Assembly: GCA_958009055.1 (NCBI GenBank)
Contig: OY253650.1
Span: forward strand, 806,001 to 870,000
Length of the DNA: 64,000 nucleotides
Direction: 5' to 3'
From: Choricystis sp. odSpoLacu1
Taxonomy: Eukaryota > Chlorophyta > Trebouxiophyceae
The position numbers were made by a program, and so were the translations under genes. Numbering within the stretch: position 1 is the first letter of the stretch; each line of letters begins with the position of its first letter. The notes beneath the pieces are model-generated. The model was not told where the DNA came from. It saw nothing but the letters and a program-made list of their open reading frames with translations, and made no database searches. Shown here in pieces: positions 53,654 to 64,000 of the stretch.

Positions 53654-56600
53654 CTAAGAAAAAGGGTCCTCCCGGTCCGCGTCCGGCTCGCCACCACCCC
53701 CCTCCAACGACGCAAAGTCGAGGTAGTGGGCGGGGCGGTGGGACTCGTCGTAGAAGGGGGCCGGGTTGGCCAGGCGCGCACGCCAGGTCATGGCGGGGGA
53801 GTGTTTGACCCCCATGAAGTTGTAGTTCCAGGGCGCCCCGTCCGGCACCATGAAGAAGCCCATGAAGCGGTCGGACAGGAGCAGCTGGGCGCGCTCGTAC
53901 AGGGCGGGCGAGTAGCCGGCCGGGTTGGCGCCGCCCACGGCGTCGGCTTTGGCGGTCCGCCCCCACTCGTACCCAGGCGGGGTCAGCCGGTACGCCGTCA
54001 GCGACGCCGACCCCGGGGTGAAGGACACGGTGATGACGACGCACCTCTCCCCATCCCAGGACGGGTGGGACTCCAGCAGGCGCGCGTGCGCGGCCGCGTC
54101 GCCCGGCGCGAGCGCGCCGCTCTCGCTCGGCTGCGTGTGCAGCCAGCCCAGGGGCTCCAGGTCGGCCAGGTGGTCGTGGTCGGGCAGGGCGGACGGCAGG
54201 TGCACGGTGGCGTGGTTGCCCCACTGGGGGGGGAGGACGAGGGCGCGCACCTCCTTGACGGCGGGGTTGTCGGGCGGGGACGCGCCGTACATGAAGGCCG
54301 CGACCTGCGTCCGCAGGTCCGCCACCGTGATGAACTTTTTGAGCACGTTCTTGGGGAGGACGTACGTCAGCCCATCATCGCGCACGCCGTCCGTGTTGAC
54401 GTAGATGTGGGAGACGCGCAGGTGGAGGTTGGCGGCCGACAGCGCGCGCACGCGCCAGTCCGTCTTGGACCCGAACTGGGCCGACTCGTACGGCGACGTC
54501 GTGGTGACGATCATGTCGTCGCCGTGCACGTTGGTGGTGCGGGTGGCGGTCGCGGTGACCCCCCCCCCCCGCGGCGGCCGCCTTCTCGATGTCGGCGACC
54601 GCTTGGCGCTGCGCTGACGGCGGCGCGATCTCGGCGCCCAGAATGATGTCCCGCACCTCGGACTGGGTCAACGCGCCCACCGCCACGTTGTTCTTCTTGG
54701 CGTAGTCGGCCAGGATGAGGTCTTTCAACGCGATCTCGACGCGCACCCACTGCTCGTCTGTGAGCGACGGCCACACGTGGTGCGGCGCTGTCACGATGGA
54801 GCGATCAGGGCGCAGCAGCATGCGCGCCTTGTCCACGTTGACATGCAGGGCGCGCAGGATGAGGATGAGGCGGGAGAAGGCGGTGTAGGAGGACACCGTC
54901 TTGAGCCAGTCGTCGTAGATGTTGAAGAGCACCATCTGGGGTTCCGTGGCTTTGAGGATCAAGTCCCCAAACTTGTCCACCTTGAGCGCCGCCTGGAACG
55001 GCAGCTGCAGGTCGGACCCCGTGATGACGATGTTGGGGAAGTCGAGCAGGTGCACCTCCAGCGGGTCCAGCATGCCACGCCGCGACACGATGACGCGCTT
55101 CGGCTGCTCCTCCACGGGGAGCGACCGCACCAGGGCGGCCACCTCCTCCGCCGTCTTCCACTTGGCCAGCTGGGACAGGCGCTTCTGGCCCGCCCACACC
55201 GACGTGTGGATGATCTTGAGGAAGAGTTGGCCCGTGCGCGGGTTGAAGATGAAGATGGCCCCATTGATCGGCTTGGTCGTCAGGTTGCCTTCGAACGTTT
55301 TGTGGATGGTGACGCGGTAGACGTTGGTGTCGTCCACAAACCAGATGATCTGTAGAGGTGGTGGGGGTGGGTGGGTGAGGGAAAGAAAATGGGAATCGGC
55401 AAAAAAAAAACACACAAAAAAAAATGTCCCCTCTCTCGCCCCCCCCCCCCCCCCCCTCCACTCTCTCACCTGATTCGAAAACAGCTCCCCATAGTTCTGG
55501 GCCGACAGGTGCGGCTCCGTCGGCTCGCTCGAGTACAGTTGCAGCCCCTTGCGCACGCGCTCGCGCAGCACGTACAGCGCGGGGGACGCCTTCATGATCT
55601 TGGCCATCGCCTGCGCCACCAGGGGCTTGCACCCGGGGAACCAGGCGCCATACGCGGAGTGCGCGTTGTAGGCGAGGTCGATGCCGACCATGGCCCCCGT
55701 GGGCGACGGGTAGATGGACATCGCGTCGGTCGTGTAGTCGAGAAACTTGGCGCGCGTGTAGCGCTCGATGTCGTGCGAGTCGAAATCACCCCACCGCAGC
55801 TGGACGTCCACCCAGAACTTGGAGGCGGGCTTCTGGTCCATGACGTCGCCCGCGTCGGCCAGCAGGGAGGGGGCGCACACGGGCCACTTGTGGGCGGCGA
55901 AGAGCAGGATGTCGGCGCAGGACGAGTTCATCTTGTAGGACTTGCGCGGGTGGATCGTCTCCTTCTGCACCGTCTCGACCTCCAGCGCGTCCAGCTCCTG
56001 GTCAAACACTTGGCACAGGTCCATGACGATGGACTCGTGGATTTTCTGCCAGAGGTGCGCCCTGAAGATCTGGATGAGCGAGATCTTGAGGGTGGGAATC
56101 TTGCCGTGCATGAAGACGCCCGTCAGGTCGAGCTGCACCTGGAACCCGACGTACACGTTGGCGCGGTTGATGGTGGGGGACCACCACAGGGTGAAGCGGC
56201 GATTGGGGATCTGGTTGAGGCCGGAGCGTTGAGCGTTGGTCAGCTTTTTGTACCTGTTGGGCAGGAGTGGGGGGGGTGGGAAAGGGGGTGAGCAAAAAAA
56301 AAAAAAAGGCGCCGCTCTCTCTTCTCCCTCCCCCCACCCACCCCACCCCCACACCAAACACGCACTTCATCGACTCCTCGAAACCGGACGCCTTCTCCCA
56401 GAACAGGCCCTCCCACGTGGGGAAGTAGGTGCCCTTGAACAGGGTGTGCTCCAGGATGCCCTCCACGCCGCCGAGCGCTTGGATGACGTCGGTGCGATAG
56501 TTGTTCAGGTTCCACAGCTTGCCGTCGTGCCGCTGGTGCGTCCACCAGAACGGGTTCTGGCGCAGCACGGTGTAGTCCTTGAACTGGGTGCGCACGCGCC

Positions 56601-59600
56601 ACCCTTTGTCGTAGGCCAGGGTGTGGCGATCTTTTTGGAAGAGCGTGTTGACGCGCGGGATGCCGCGGTCCCACGAGTCCTCCAGGTCCTCCAGCGTGAG
56701 GCGCCGGTTCTGGGCCAGCGCTTCCGCCCGCTTGAGCGCGTACTCGGCCCACACGCGCTGCGAGTCCACAAACTCGGCCTCCCAGGGCTGGATGTAGCGG
56801 TAGAGGGTGGGGATGAGGCCGCCCTCGTCGTGCGTCATGCCCGCGCGGAAGTGGGTCACCCCCAGGTCCGTCTGGGCCGCGTACCGCAGGTCGGACTGGG
56901 GGATGAGGATGTGGCCCATGGACAGCATGCCCAGCCCCCCGATCTCTTTGGGGGAGTAGAAGACGACGGGCGGGAAGCGGGACGGCATCTTGGAGTTGAG
57001 GCCGATCTTGATGCGGGTCTGAATCTTGGTCTCACACTTGACCAGCAGGTCCAGCAGCTCCTGGGTGTGGACGACGGCTTCGCGGTAGTAGGTCATGAGA
57101 CCGATGAGGGCGGTGTTCCACCTGTTGGTGGGGTGGGGTGGGGTGGGGTGGGGTGGGTGGAGGAGGAGGTGAGGGAAGCAAAACAAAGAAAAAAACGGCG
57201 CGCGCGCCGCCGCCACCTCCCCCCCCTGTCTCCCCCCCCCCCCCTCCCCCCACCCACCCACCCACCCACCCCGCACTCACTTGTTGGCGATCTTGGTGAA
57301 CGTGGTCTGCCCCGACGACATCAGAATCTGGCGCACCCGGTTCTCGTACGCCTTCATGCCTTCGTCGTCCACGCGCAGGAACGCGTGCGCGGTGCGCTCC
57401 TTGGTCGCCTCACTCTGCAGCGCCCACACGCCGTCCTTGTGGGCCACGCCCTCCGCCGCGGCGCGGCGCTTGGGCAGGATGCGCACCTCGAACCCGCACA
57501 TGGAGAAGAGGAGGTTAGGGTTGTCGCGCGAGTAGACCGACGCGAACGACGTGTCCCACTCGAGCGCCGCGAGCGAGCGCGGCAGCCGCGCCGCCATGTC
57601 CCAGAACACGGCGCGCCCCAGGTTGACGTCGTGCTTCATGAGGCGCATGCGCGCGTCCCGGGGCCAGCACTTTTTGTTGTTGTAGCCGACCACGTTCTCG
57701 TTGTTGGGGTCGGGGTGTTCGGTCAGGTAGCGCGCGACCAGGTCTTTCGCTTCGTCCGCGCTGAACTTGAGCAGGACGTGCACCTTGGTCACATAGCGCG
57801 AGTACAGGCGGATGGGGTGGCGCACCTCGGTCACCGTGTCCCGGAACGTGAGAAACTCGTTGGGGGCGTGGGGGGGGCCGGCGAGGTCAGACGCGCGCGT
57901 GAGGCCGAGGAGGAGGAGGTCGAGGACGAGGCCATAGTACTGCGTGATGAACGATGCAAACTGCAGCCCCCGGATCAGGCCGTACGAGTTGGTGTGGGCC
58001 ATGTCTTTGTAGGCGATGACGACGTTGTTCTTGGCGGTCATGTAGTCCGCGATGTTGTGGTCGAGGACGAGGCGGAGGAGGCGGTTGAGAAGGGTGAGGT
58101 CGACCTTTTCGCACATCTTCTCCAGCTCCGTCTGCAGCAGCACCACGCACTCGCCCTCCGCCGTGTACCACACGCCGTCCAGGTTGTTGATGCCCTGCGC
58201 CCACTTGTAGACGAGCAGGGGGGGCGGCTCCGAGTCGGCGGGCTTGACCCAGTTGGGGAAGAGGCGGCGCTTGTCCGCTTCATACCACACGTACTGGTCG
58301 AGGTAGCAGTCCGTGATCTTCTCCAACGGCTCCACCTCGTAGACAGGGACCAGGTGGGAGTACAGGTCCATGAACTCGAGGGCGACCTCCTTGAAGGCGC
58401 GCTGAGTCAGCAGGTGGCGCTTGACGCGGGCCAGCGTGTCGTGCGGGTTGTCGTACGCTTGCTCCACGAGGCCCAGCTCCTCGCGCTGGCCCGAGTTGAG
58501 GCGGGTGGCCACGGTGTAGGCCTCCTTGAGGCGTTCCAGGGCCAGGATGAGCAGCTTGGTGTCGTGCTTGTAGGAGAGTGGGGGGAACGGGATCGGCGCA
58601 AACTTGCGCGACTCGAGCCAGTGCACGGTGGTGGTGTAGATGGCGACCGCTTCCTCGGGGGAGACGTAGGGGCCGTCCTGGAGTGTGTGCGGGTGTGGGC
58701 GTGCGGTGGGGTGAGTGGGGAGGTGTGAGGGTGGGGCGCGCGGCGGCGGGCGCAAAAGAAAAACAAAAACCTCCCCCTCTCTCCACCACCCGCCCACCCC
58801 CACGCACAAACCCACTCTCACCTTCAAATAGTTGTGCTGCCGCTCCTGCTCCGCCTTCAGGTACAGCCGCGTCAACCGCCCCAGGTTCTTGCGGCACACC
58901 GTCTTGTCGACGGTCGCGCCGCGCCGAATGCGCTCGCGGTTGTAGTGGGCCACTTGTGTCCACCAGTCCGCCTTCTGCTTGACGTAGCGCAAGATCATGT
59001 TCTCGATGGGGGCGGGCAGGCCGGGCACCTTCCACGGAATGTTGGCCTTCCAGCAACGCCACGCTTCCGACAGGTGCTGCAGGATCGTGCGCGCCTTGTT
59101 TTGTTTGACGCCGGGCGGCATCGCGTCGAGAATGTCGTGCATCACCGCCGCGCGCAGCTCGAGGTCGAAGTGGGACTCGATGCGCTGCTTGGTGACCGTC
59201 TTGGCGATGCCCTTGGACTGGCGGCCCTCGAACTGGCGGGCCAGCAGGTTGCCGAGCCAGCGCTCGAGCAACGGCACGATGCCGCGCAGGAAGAAGAGCC
59301 ACACGCGCCACATCGGGGCCCAGAAGCCGACGCCGGGGCCCTTGCCCACGGGGCCCGTGTTGAAGCGGTAGTAGATGACGTGCTTGAGGTCTTTGCACAT
59401 GCGGATCTGGCGCATGAGGCGGTACTTGTAGCGGTACATGCCTGCGTGGTAGGGTGGGTGAGTGAAAAAAAGAGGAAAGAAAAAAAACAAAGCGGCCGCT
59501 CCCTCTCCCCTCTTCCCTCCCGCCCCACCCCACCCATCATCAACTCACCCGTCAACTGGCCCACGTGGGAGAACGTGTACTGCAGCCCGTCCGCCAGCTG

Positions 59601-61623
59601 GTACGCGTCCACGTTGCCCAGCCGAAACTGGACGTTGGCGTCCACCACCAGCTTGGTCAGGCGCAGAATCTCGCGGCACAGGTGGAACGCGTTGCCAAAC
59701 CTCGACTTCTTGCGCTCCTTGGTCGTCAGCGTCTTGACGGGTTTGAGGTTGAAGTTGTAGTCGAGGTGGAGGTAGGCCAGGTTTTTGCGGTGGATGAGCA
59801 GGTTGAGCATGTTGTACCCCTGGCGACACACCTGCAGCCCCGCCTCCACCCAGTCCAGCTCGGTGGACTGGAAGAACTTGGTGGCGGCCAGGGCGGCGAA
59901 CAGCGACTTTTTGCGGGACGGGGGCGGGGGGCGCCGGTGCAGGGCGTTGAGGACAGCGCCCTTGAGCAGTTTTTGGTAGGAAACGCGCACTTTGACGGGG
60001 TACCCCTGCGGGCACCGCTCCGCGTACCAGCCACCCACCAGGGGCACGTCCAGCGCGCGGCGGGTGCGCCCCGCGCGCGCGTTGAAGGGGGCGGGCGCCC
60101 ACAGGAGGGCGACGCCGGCGGCGGCCGCGTCGGGTTCGAGGGGGAGCGACGAAAGCAGCGGCGCGACGCGCGGCGGCAGGCGGAACGCGTCGCCGCCGCC
60201 CTCCTCCCACCAGGACGCATCGTCGGCAGCGGCCGCGCCCGCATCCCCGCCGGCCCGGTGGGCCGCGATGGGGTGGAGCAGGGGGTCGTAGTGGAAGGCC
60301 GGGAGGTCGGGGTCGTCCGCCTTCACGTACATGCCCGCGGGGGCGTGGTACCGCGCCAGCCGCACCGCCCGGGGGCGCGAGTTGTACACGTACGGAAAGG
60401 CCACCCGGTACTCGGACCGAATCGGGGAGCGAATGACGATCTTGTGGACGTCGTTGAATTCATTCCAGTCATCATCCCGCCCGTCGCCGTCGCGGAACAG
60501 AGGCTCGAATTTTGGACCCCCGGGGATCGCAATATTCAGCGCCTTCGCGGTCGCAAACGCGGGCGTGTCAAACAGGTGGAAGTAGTTGGCGTCGATGAGG
60601 TCGGAGGCGAGCTGGCCGCCCAGGCGGTAGAGCGCGGCCGCCGCGTCGAGGGGGAGGCGCCACGTTTTGTACGAGGGGCCATTCACCCACCGCGTGTAGC
60701 GCAGGGGCGCGTCCTCGTACAGCCAGTCCGCGACGGCGCCGTCCTCCACGGGGTCCAGGTCCATGACCACGGGTTCCAGGGGGTCGACGTCGAGCAGGTT
60801 GTCCGCGTAGTCGAGGGGCGGCTCCTCGTCGTCAAAGGGGGGGAACCGCATGCGCTTGAAGTGGCGCCGGTCCCGCTTCTCGCGCCGCATCATGATCCAC
60901 ATGGTGCCCCACTGGGCCACGTAGACGGGCTCGATGACGCGGGGGGTGGCGTCGACAAACGTGATCGCCCCAGTGACGTGGTACACGCAGCGCACGTGCT
61001 TCACCTGCTGCCAAGGGGGCGGCATGTTCTCCAGCAGCTTGTACACCGCGTGCGGCACAAACTTGAGGGCGCCCAGGTAGACGCGCTTGTCGGCGCGAAA
61101 CTTGCGGGCGGACATGTCTCCGTGGTCACGCACGATCTTGCGCACGTGCTCGGGGGGCAGGTCGGCTTTGGGGGGGGGGGCGGACCCGTAGGCGCGCTTG
61201 TCGGCGTAGCGCTTGGCGTTGAGCTTGGCCCACTTGGCAGCCTGGTGGTGGATGGGGAAGGGAGGGAAGGGAATTGGGGGTCCGGAGCCTCTCTCCCGGT
61301 TTTCTCTCGCCCCCGCAGTGCGTGGCCGCCGCAACCACGCACAGCAGCAACGCATTTGCTATCACACCGCCCCCCAGCCCAGGACTGGGGGGGTGAGTGC
61401 GGCGGCCGCGGGTGGGGCGCGAGTCCCCAGCACGCCCGCGCCACGGCCACCAGCCGTCCCCTCGCTTGGCGCCCCCGCTTCGTCCTTCCTTTCGACCCCG
61501 ATCTCGCCCCCAAACCATCAGCCTCACCTTTTGAGCCAGTGCCTCCTCGGCGGTCAGCTGGGGCGAGGCCCCCGGGGGGGGCGCGGCCCCCGGCCACGGA
61601 CCGCCGGCCGACGGCGCCGACAT
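53654..61623 (-). CDS. PRPF8: Pre-mRNA splicing factor PRP8 (U5 snRNP core)
   Basis: PRP8 forms the cavity around the spliceosome active site. Seven exons: 61528-61623, 59549-61241, 58822-59441, 57281-58677, 56366-57121, 55470-56253 and 53654-55349. Corrected length is 2,346 residues (human 2,335). Nearly every segment is conserved: [95 protein letters not shown] (RNase H-like region) and [20 protein letters not shown] with [16 protein letters not shown] (Jab1/MPN). A Gly/Ala/Asp-rich insertion near residues 360-400 replaces a variable loop. One frame change lies in a run of about 12 C (54558-54569), between the RNase H/linker part and the Jab1/MPN domain, equal to one extra base. Stop is TAG. 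Confidence 0.98.
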
Positions 61624-61931
61624 CGCGGGTGTCGGTGCGGCGGGTGCGGCGGCGGCCGGTCGCAGGGGGGACGAGGCCGAACGAGTGGCCTGTGTGTATG
61701 GTTGTGTGGCGGGCGGCGAGAGCTGCGCAGTGTCCGCGCCCGGTGGGAGAAAGGGAGGGGGGATGTGAAACGAAGGAAAATGACGTCGTAAAACCCTCTG
61801 AAGAAACGCATCTGTTTTCCTCCGGCTCGTTGGCGCCGGCCTGTGTCGTGAGCTCCACATCAAAGTCAACACACGCACACGGCCACCTGTGTGCGGCGGC
61901 CTGGGTGCACAAAAACCAAAAACTCATCTTC
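61624..61931. promoter_or_regulatory. Divergent promoter of PRP8 and CutA
   Basis: 308 bp between two opposite start codons. It includes TGACGTCG at about 61,781 (bZIP-like ACGT core). No other motif stands out. Confidence 0.35.
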
Positions 61932-62357
61932 ATGCTCTCGCGTGCCCTCCTGCTGACCCGCCGCACCGCCCTGCCCTCCTCCCTGCGCCGCTGGCCAGCC
62001 CCACCACGCGCCATGACATCCTCTGACGCGACTGCTGCTGCTGACGTGGCGGTCGTGTATGTTACCGCCCCCTCCACCGACGTCGCTCAACAAATCGCGA
62101 CGACCCTCGTCACCGACCGCCTCGCAGCCTGCGTCAACATCGTCCCAGGCCTGACGTCTGTCTACAGGTGGCAGGGTAAGGTGGAGGCTGAGCCGGAGGT
62201 GTTGATGATGGTGAAAGCGCGGCGGTCAGAGTTGCCCGCGCTCACGGCCGCCATCAAGGCCGCCCATCCATATGCCGAGCCTGAAGTGTTGGCTGTGCCC
62301 GCGGTGGGGGGCAGTGAGAGCTACCTGGACTGGGTGATGAAGGAGACGGCGAAGTGA
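61932..62357 (+). CDS. CUTA: CutA-like divalent-cation tolerance protein
   Basis: CutA is a small trimeric protein linked to metal tolerance; its biochemical role is not settled. One exon, 141 residues, stop TGA. The N-terminus MLSRALLLTRRTALPSSLRR is an organellar presequence (plant CutA is in plastids); a second Met (PRAMTSSDA) could start a cytosolic form. The core has VVYVTAPSTDVAQQIATTLV, RLAACVNIVPGLTSVYRWQG, KVEAEPEVLMMVKARRSEL and HPYAEPEVLAVPAVGGSESY LDWV, matching the family throughout. It shares a promoter region with PRP8. Confidence 0.95.
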   Translation: MLSRALLLTRRTALPSSLRRWPAPPRAMTSSDATAAADVAVVYVTAPSTDVAQQIATTLVTDRLAACVNIVPGLTSVYRWQGKVEAEPEVLMMVKARRSELPALTAAIKAAHPYAEPEVLAVPAVGGSESYLDWVMKETAK

Positions 62358-62441
62358 TGACGTTTTTTTGGGGGTAAAAAACGGGAGGGGGGCTGTAAAA
62401 ACACACACGCGCGTACGCGCGCACACAGGCTACAAAACAAC

Positions 62442-62463
62442 CTCTCTCTCTCTCTCTCTCTCG
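62442..62463 (+). repeat. CT microsatellite
   Basis: About ten CT units just past the YEATS gene stop, between convergent genes; CA/CG dinucleotide repeats precede it at 62,401-62,427. Confidence 0.9.
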
Positions 62464-62475
62464 CTCTTCTCTCTC

Positions 62476-63404
62476 TCACATGCCAGACATGGCCGCCGCA
62501 AACGAGGGCACGCCCGCCACATCGGCGCCACCGCCACCGTCCGCGCTGCCACCACCACCACCCCCCAGCGTCGCCAACTGCTTCATGACGGCGGCTTTCA
62601 CTTGAGCCACACGCTGGCGGGCGGCGGCAATGCGTTTGAGTTCGGCGTCGGGCGAGTGCGTCAGAAAGTGAGCGGCGGCAGCGGAGGACGGCGCGGGCGG
62701 GCGCGAGCGCGCTTTCACAGCATCCCAAAACTCGAGCCTTGGCTCCGAAAACACGACTTCGTCGTAGGTTTCAGACACGACGGGCTTGCGGGAGACGCCG
62801 GTGGGGTCGGCGTCAGAGTAGAGGCGGAGTCTGTGCACGAGCTCGACGTGGGGAGCACCCGCAGTTGCAACAAAGTGAACATCCGCACTCACCTCAAATT
62901 CGCCCCACCCCGTCTCCGTCAGCTCAAAGGGAGGAGTGGTCACCTCGCGGTCAGGGTTGTGGAAGGTGGGGTGCAGGTGAAAGACGACTTTGGAGATGAC
63001 GTCGCCTGTGTCTGTGTTGTCGCCAGACCGAACGTACAGCGTCCACTTATGGGTCTCCGTCTCGGTCGCCTTCTTGCCCAGAGACAGGGCCACTGTGCCA
63101 ATGACGATGGGGAAGACAAACTCGGTGTCTTTGACGCGGGTGGTGCCGTCCTGCGAGGAGGGGGGGTGGGGTGGGGGGAATCGTGGTGGGGCCGTGCCCT
63201 CCCCACTGTTCGTCCCACATCTGCCACACGAACATATGCACACGATTACTCCACACCCACACGTACCGGCGCCACAAACGTCACCGTTGGCGGCAGCGGC
63301 ACCGCGGCCGACGCGGCGGCAGCTGGAGCGGCGGGCGGAGCGGCGGGCGACGCCGCTGGGGGTGGGACCGCCGCTGCGACGGCTGGTGGTGCGGCGGCCT
63401 CCAT
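62476..63404 (-). CDS. YEATS-domain chromatin protein (YAF9/GAS41-like)
   Basis: YEATS domains read acetylated or crotonylated histone lysines, and YAF9/GAS41 is shared by SWR1 and NuA4 complexes. Exons 63267-63404 and 62476-63150, phase 0, 270 residues. The first exon is an Ala/Pro leader. The YEATS core has TEFVFPIVIGTVALSLGKKA, THKWTLYVRSGDN, VISKVVFHLHPTFHNPDREV and PPFELTETGWGEFEVSADVH. All match YAF9/GAS41, including the conserved HPTFxNP and GWGEF. The C-terminus has a helix (ELKRIAAARQRVAQVKAAVM) and a Gly-rich end; the long C-terminal coiled coil of yeast Yaf9 is reduced. Stop TGA. Confidence 0.93.
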
Positions 63405-63505
63405 GCCAGGCAGGGGAGGGGGAGACGAGGGCGCGCGCAGTCGTGAGATGGGAAAGAAAAAACAAATAACGGTTTTCCCGACGTCGACTCACAACCTGCA
63501 AACGA

Positions 63506-64000
63506 ATGCGACGCCCAGCCTCGCCTCGCCGGCCGGGCCAGTCGGCCGCCATGTCGAGGCCAAGCCAGGCCGCCTCCACGCTGAGGCCGGGCCAGCCGGC
63601 CGTCGTGCCACCTCAACCGCTCAACACACTTGCCGACCTGCCGCCGTCCACGTATCGGGTGCTCCTGCTCGACCAGTTTGGCGTCCTCCACGACGGTCGC
63701 ACACCCTACCCGGGCGCCATAGATGCGGTGCGGTCCTTGGCAGCCGCACTCTGATCGTGCTATCCAACTCGTCGCGCAGAGCCGACGCGGCGCTGGCCAA
63801 GCTCCAAGCGCTTGGCTTCGACCGCTCCTGGTTTGCTGGCGGGGCAGTCACGAGCGGAGAGGTTGCACACGACAGGCTGCTGAACAGACCCGACGCCTGG
63901 TGGCGAGCGCTGGGGCACCGCGTGCTGCACGTGACGTGGGGGGCACGAGGCGCGGTTTCTCTGGATGGACTCAATCTCACCCTGGCCGACGCCGCCACCG
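63506..64000 (+). CDS. HAD-superfamily class IIA-type hydrolase, partial and frame-disrupted
   Basis: A HAD phosphatase-like protein that runs off the window end. The first part (start 63506 or, more likely, ATG at 63551) has motif I, YRVLLLDQFGVLHDGRTPYP, then GAIDAVRSLAAA. A TGA follows at 63753-63755 in that frame. In another frame the protein continues IVLSNSSRRADAALAKLQAL (motif II), AGGAVTSGEVAHDRLL and LGHRVLHVTWGARGAVSLDG, matching the plant HAD-IIA-like family. Between AAA and IVLSNSS homologues have a few residues (such as GKT), so several bases seem missing here; this break is not in a homopolymer. It could be a sequence error or a damaged gene. Motif I has DQFGV, where the second catalytic Asp is Gly, as in some family members. 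Confidence 0.75.

Noticed and set aside
56236..58728. An 830-codon plus-strand open frame opposite PRP8
   Set aside because: Runs across PRP8 exons and introns in antisense; composition typical of GC-rich shadows.
59565..62357. A 930-codon plus-strand open frame opposite PRP8, ending in CutA
   Set aside because: It is the antisense of PRP8 exon 2 and is rich in Val/Arg/Gly/His from GC bias. Only its last 142 codons (CutA) are a real gene.
1..64000. Reassignment of TAG to an amino acid, suggested by the SulP internal TAG
   Set aside because: At least five other genes end in TAG exactly where homologues end, and no other conserved gene has internal TAG.
1..64000. tRNA genes, CRISPR arrays, transposons or viral genes
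   Set aside because: I found no tRNA B-box with matching cloverleaf, no regularly spaced repeats, no transposase, integrase or reverse-transcriptase motifs, and no viral structural genes.

Overview
This window is nuclear DNA of a compact, very GC-rich photosynthetic eukaryote, most likely a green (chlorophyte/prasinophyte-type) picoalga. The evidence is two Lhca-type light-harvesting genes, a COP1 photomorphogenesis ubiquitin ligase, a plant-like topoisomerase VI B subunit, a plastid-type alpha-glucan phosphorylase, plant-type TauE/SafE and SulP transporters, many spliceosomal introns (about 60-250 bp, GTGAGT/GTGCGT donors, C-rich acceptor ends) and a near-complete PRP8 gene. TGA, TAA and TAG all end genes, so the code is standard. 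I cannot name a species.

Layout. 1-4,720: a sulfur-transport block with two head-to-head TauE/SafE carriers and a SulP sulfate transporter carrying an in-frame TAG. 4,905-8,125: two divergent Lhca genes sharing a 492-bp promoter. 8,452-17,302: 2-oxoglutarate dehydrogenase E2, PEX12, COP1, a cation/calcium-exchanger fragment, a Maf-like pyrophosphatase and 2-amino-3-ketobutyrate CoA ligase. 17,476-27,429: a BRCT protein, glyoxalase I, a 2OG-Fe(II) oxygenase, exosome RRP46, dUTPase, an unknown coiled-coil protein, a class 3 lipase and cyclin H. 27,923-37,347: RRS1, an unknown 185-aa protein, TOP6B, a small membrane protein, a RING protein, TRM5 and an XRCC4-like protein. 37,671-53,433: glucan phosphorylase, a large WD40 protein with an APAF1-like helical region, a CCA-adding enzyme, a PH/WW protein and a P1B copper ATPase. 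53,654-64,000: PRP8, CutA, a YEATS protein and a partial HAD hydrolase.

The genome is gene-dense. Most neighbours are divergent with 100-500 bp between starts, or convergent with under 350 bp. Coherent themes are sulfur uptake (three adjacent genes), light harvesting plus COP1, genome maintenance (TOP6B, XRCC4-like, BRCT, dUTPase) and RNA processing (PRP8, TRM5, CCA enzyme, RRP46, RRS1). Otherwise the order looks like ordinary eukaryotic housekeeping.

The main technical observation is that ten frame breaks in six otherwise well-conserved genes all fall in C/G homopolymers and all correspond to one extra base. This looks like systematic overcalling in the assembly rather than gene decay. The main biological observation is that many introns have a G-run-rich 5' end and a complementary C-run-rich 3' end, so they could fold back on themselves. 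I see no tRNA, rRNA, CRISPR array, transposon or viral insertion.
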